From: Veillonellaceae bacterium SB90
GTDB taxonomy: Bacteria > Bacillota > Negativicutes > Selenomonadales > Selenomonadaceae
NCBI GenBank assembly: GCA_902364065.1
Contig: CABJCJ010000034.1
Span: 1-25,795, forward strand
Length of the DNA: 25,795 bases
Direction: 5' to 3'
A program made the position numbers and the translations under genes. Positions 24,092 through 25,795 of the stretch are shown here, in pieces (positions within the stretch are counted from its first letter, which is position 1; each line of letters starts with the position of its first letter). The notes beneath the pieces were generated by a model that ran no database searches, was not told the origin of the DNA, and saw nothing but the letters and a program-made list of their open reading frames with translations.

Positions 24092-25129
24092 TCAGGCGAT
24101 GCGATAGTTCTTCGTATCGCGCAGATTCAACGCTGCATTCAAGTCACGGTCTTCCGTGTAGCCGCATACAGGGCAGACATAGATGCGGTCTTTGAGTTTC
24201 AGGCCGCCATGCACATGCCCGCAGGCATGGCAGGTCTTGGAACTCGGGTAGAAGCGGTCTGCGATGCGGAATTCAATCCCGATGATCTCTGCCTTGCGCC
24301 GGAGCTTCTCGCGTAAGGAGTAGAAGCGCTGCTGCGCCACGGACTTTGAAAGATGACGATTTTTCATCATGCCGGTCACATTGAGGTCTTCCACCGTGAT
24401 GAAGCGTGGTTTTTGCTCGACCAGTGCGTGGATAACCTGATTCTCGTAATTGCGGCGAAGATTCGTCAGCCGCTGATGCAGTTTCTGTACCGATAATCTC
24501 TTTTTCTCTATGTTTGCAGAGGCAGTAGCAGTACTACCACCTTTCTTCTTTCGTATCTCGTACTTGCGGCTGAGACGCCTCTGCTCTCTTCTCAGCCGCT
24601 TCTCAAGCCGTCTGGCCCGAGAAGACGTGTTGATATTCTCAATCTTGATGGTCACGCCCTGCGGCAGGTAGCCAAATTCTTTCAGACGCACCCTGCCGAT
24701 GGTCGGAATCTGGATCTTGTGCCGCCAGATGGTCCAGTCTCCCTTATTATTCTTCGGGAAGTAGAGCTTCACATTCTGCTGGTTCTTCCGCTTGAAGCGT
24801 GGGAAGCGCGCCTGGCCTTTGAAGAAGCGCCTGAACGCCTGCTCCGCATTGACGAGGACTTTCTTGCGCGCCTTAGAGCCGCACTGGTCAATCCATGGGA
24901 ATTTCTTCTTCAGCACGTGGTTGACGCATTTGTCGAAGTCATTGGCTGTAATGAAGTGAGGCTGTTTCTCATCAAGGACGCCGCGCTGATACAGGCGGCA
25001 CAGCCAGATATTACGGACGATGTACTGATTTGCCAGGAATCGGCAGATGCCGAGAGAACGGCGCACCTTATCCGTTTGGCTTTCGGTGAGACGGAGTTCG
25101 GTCTTGAAGGATTTGAGCAACCGTTTCAT
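24092..25129 (-). CDS. tnpB: TnpB homologue with an apparent in-frame loss of the RuvC-I segment
   Basis: 345 residues, against roughly 380-430 for family members. The N-terminal part starts MKRLLKSFKTELRLTESQ and has the helix-turn-helix/WED-type region (FRRFFKGQARFPRFKRK). The C-terminal part has RuvC-II (FITVEDLNVTGM, Glu 247), the zinc finger (Cys 300, 303, 319, 322 in TCHACG and VCPVCG) and RuvC-III (EDRDLNAALN, Asp 329). Between GVTIK (to residue 162) and IENINTSSRARRLEKRL (from 163) a normal TnpB has some 50-65 residues of strands and the D-L-G motif with the first catalytic aspartate. No such motif is present. The frame is kept. TnpB is an RNA-guided nuclease, so this copy should not cut DNA but might still bind guide RNA. 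It overlaps tnpA by 62 bp. Confidence 0.88.
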   Translation of the reverse strand: MKRLLKSFKTELRLTESQTDKVRRSLGICRFLANQYIVRNIWLCRLYQRGVLDEKQPHFITANDFDKCVNHVLKKKFPWIDQCGSKARKKVLVNAEQAFRRFFKGQARFPRFKRKNQQNVKLYFPKNNKGDWTIWRHKIQIPTIGRVRLKEFGYLPQGVTIKIENINTSSRARRLEKRLRREQRRLSRKYEIRKKKGGSTATASANIEKKRLSVQKLHQRLTNLRRNYENQVIHALVEQKPRFITVEDLNVTGMMKNRHLSKSVAQQRFYSLREKLRRKAEIIGIEFRIADRFYPSSKTCHACGHVHGGLKLKDRIYVCPVCGYTEDRDLNAALNLRDTKNYRIA

Positions 25130-25718
25130 CCTCTTTCAGTTTCCCTTCGTATTTTCCCAATCCATGAATACGGCTAGAAAACATACGAATGATGCTGATG
25201 AGGTCCTGTATCATCTCGCGTTCCGGGCTGAGATCCTCATTGTTGACGACAATGATCTTTGCCCCGTGCTCCGCCAGATGGCGCTCGAACCAGTCAAAAC
25301 CGAAACGGACGAACCGATCCTTATGTGCGATATAGATTTCAGCAACTTTGCCTTCCTCCGCTATCTTGATGAGTTCATTCCATTGTTTCCGCTTGAGATT
25401 CAGGCCACTGCCAATATCCGTCATGACACGGTCGGCAATGACACCGCGCGCATTGACAAACTCGCGCAAGAATGACACTTGGTTCTTCAAATCGTCACGC
25501 TGCTTTGCCGTTGACACTCTGGCGTATAGGATCACTTTCTTCTGATTCTGTACTCTCGTACTGTTCCCCATATACACATCCAACTGTTCCTGTGTATAAA
25601 ACCTCCGATTCGTCGGGGTTCTGAAAGCTTTCAATTTGCCCGCGACATCCCACTTCTGGAGCGTCCGGACTGTCACACCGAGCATCTTAGCAAAATCTTT
25701 CGGTTTATAGGTATTCAT
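25068..25718 (-). CDS. tnpA: IS607-family serine recombinase TnpA
   Basis: 216 residues from the ATG at 25718 (MNTYKPKDFAKMLGV), the standard length. A TTG at 25760 would extend it into the shared terminal repeat and is unlikely. There is no good ribosome site. The N-terminal MerR-like helix-turn-helix reads AKMLGVTVRTLQKWDVAGKL and RTPTNRRFYT. The resolvase domain has the nucleophile serine in LYARVSTAKQRDDL, then DIGSGLNLKRK and the arginine-bearing AHKDRFVRFGFDWFE. The C-terminal helix MFSSRIHGLGKYEGKL is the usual ending. It catalyses excision and integration of the element through a serine-recombinase mechanism. All key residues appear present, so the element may still be mobile. Confidence 0.94.
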   Translation of the reverse strand: MNTYKPKDFAKMLGVTVRTLQKWDVAGKLKAFRTPTNRRFYTQEQLDVYMGNSTRVQNQKKVILYARVSTAKQRDDLKNQVSFLREFVNARGVIADRVMTDIGSGLNLKRKQWNELIKIAEEGKVAEIYIAHKDRFVRFGFDWFERHLAEHGAKIIVVNNEDLSPEREMIQDLISIIRMFSSRIHGLGKYEGKLKEDETVAQILQDRTPSHRKPNG

Positions 25719-25754
25719 ACTTATATGATACCATATGTACCTATTATATTCTAT

Positions 25755-25795
25755 ACTCAAACTTCGCAGTTGCTAAACTACTAATTTATTCTTAG
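25755..25795. repeat. Right copy of the sequence shared by both window ends (inverted)
   Basis: 25755-25792 is the reverse complement of 1-38, and 3 further bases run off the end. It begins ACTCAAACTTCGCAGTTGCT and starts 37 bp upstream of the tnpA start codon. It could supply part of the tnpA promoter region. See the left copy for interpretation. Confidence 0.9.

Larger units (their letters stand above)
23925..25741 (-). mobile_element. IS607-family insertion sequence (tnpA + tnpB), boundaries approximate
   Basis: A serine-recombinase tnpA of the IS607 type followed by an overlapping tnpB defines the family. IS607 elements have no terminal inverted repeats and make no target duplication, and exchange occurs at a GG dinucleotide, so ends cannot be read from the sequence alone. 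GG dinucleotides on the minus strand within TAGG at 25740-25741 and 23925-23926 are offered as candidate ends. They leave about 20 bp before tnpA and about 165 bp after tnpB for the omega-RNA. The upstream end could instead run to 25754, where the shared terminal repeat begins. Confidence 0.6.

Noticed and set aside
1..25795. CRISPR array, tRNA or rRNA genes
   Set aside because: No regularly spaced repeats and no tRNA or rRNA-like sequence noticed while reading the window; the intergenic gaps are short.

Overview
The window looks like a contig from a GC-rich Firmicute, most likely of the Negativicutes (Selenomonas/Mitsuokella-like). The basis is a Firmicute-type AddAB pair, a DUF438 protein, strong Shine-Dalgarno sites and canonical sigma-A promoters in GC-rich DNA. 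This placement is an inference from gene content and protein style, not a database match. Every convincing gene lies on the minus strand.

Right to left (the direction of transcription): an IS607-type element (about 23925-25741) carries a serine-recombinase tnpA, an overlapping tnpB and a structured candidate omega-RNA region. The tnpB appears to lack the RuvC-I segment. Next come a stand-alone radical SAM protein (22636-23877), a DUF438/hemerythrin/PAS protein (21064-22488) and a small heat-shock protein with a textbook promoter (20512-20955). A compact five-gene run follows: a shortened PaaK-like protein, sbcD, sbcC, addB, addA (20396 to 7708). It is closed by an intrinsic terminator at about 7595-7625 and looks like one double-strand-break processing operon. 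After it lies a two-gene unit: a secreted MoaF-like protein and an NAD(P)-binding Rossmann protein (7435-6251).

The left 6 kb is a visibly AT-richer accessory (defence) region. It holds a membrane-anchored coiled-coil protein, a GmrSD-type DUF262/DUF1524/DUF4268 nuclease, and a Type I modification operon made of a one-TRD half-HsdS, HsdM and an HsdS cut off after about 100 residues. The operon's promoter is bracketed by two nearly identical 18-bp palindromes. No hsdR is present; if it exists it lies beyond position 1.

The first 38 bases and the last 41 bases are the same sequence in inverted orientation. On the left it interrupts hsdS and supplies its stop codon; on the right it abuts the upstream side of the IS607 tnpA. 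The simplest reading is that both contig ends run into copies of one genomic repeat, for instance the end of another insertion sequence, but a recombination site is also possible.

The observations most worth checking are the TnpB without RuvC-I, the paired operators at the half-hsdS/hsdM promoter, the shared inverted ends, and the PaaK-like protein that lacks its nucleotide-binding loop yet heads the SbcCD-AddAB operon.
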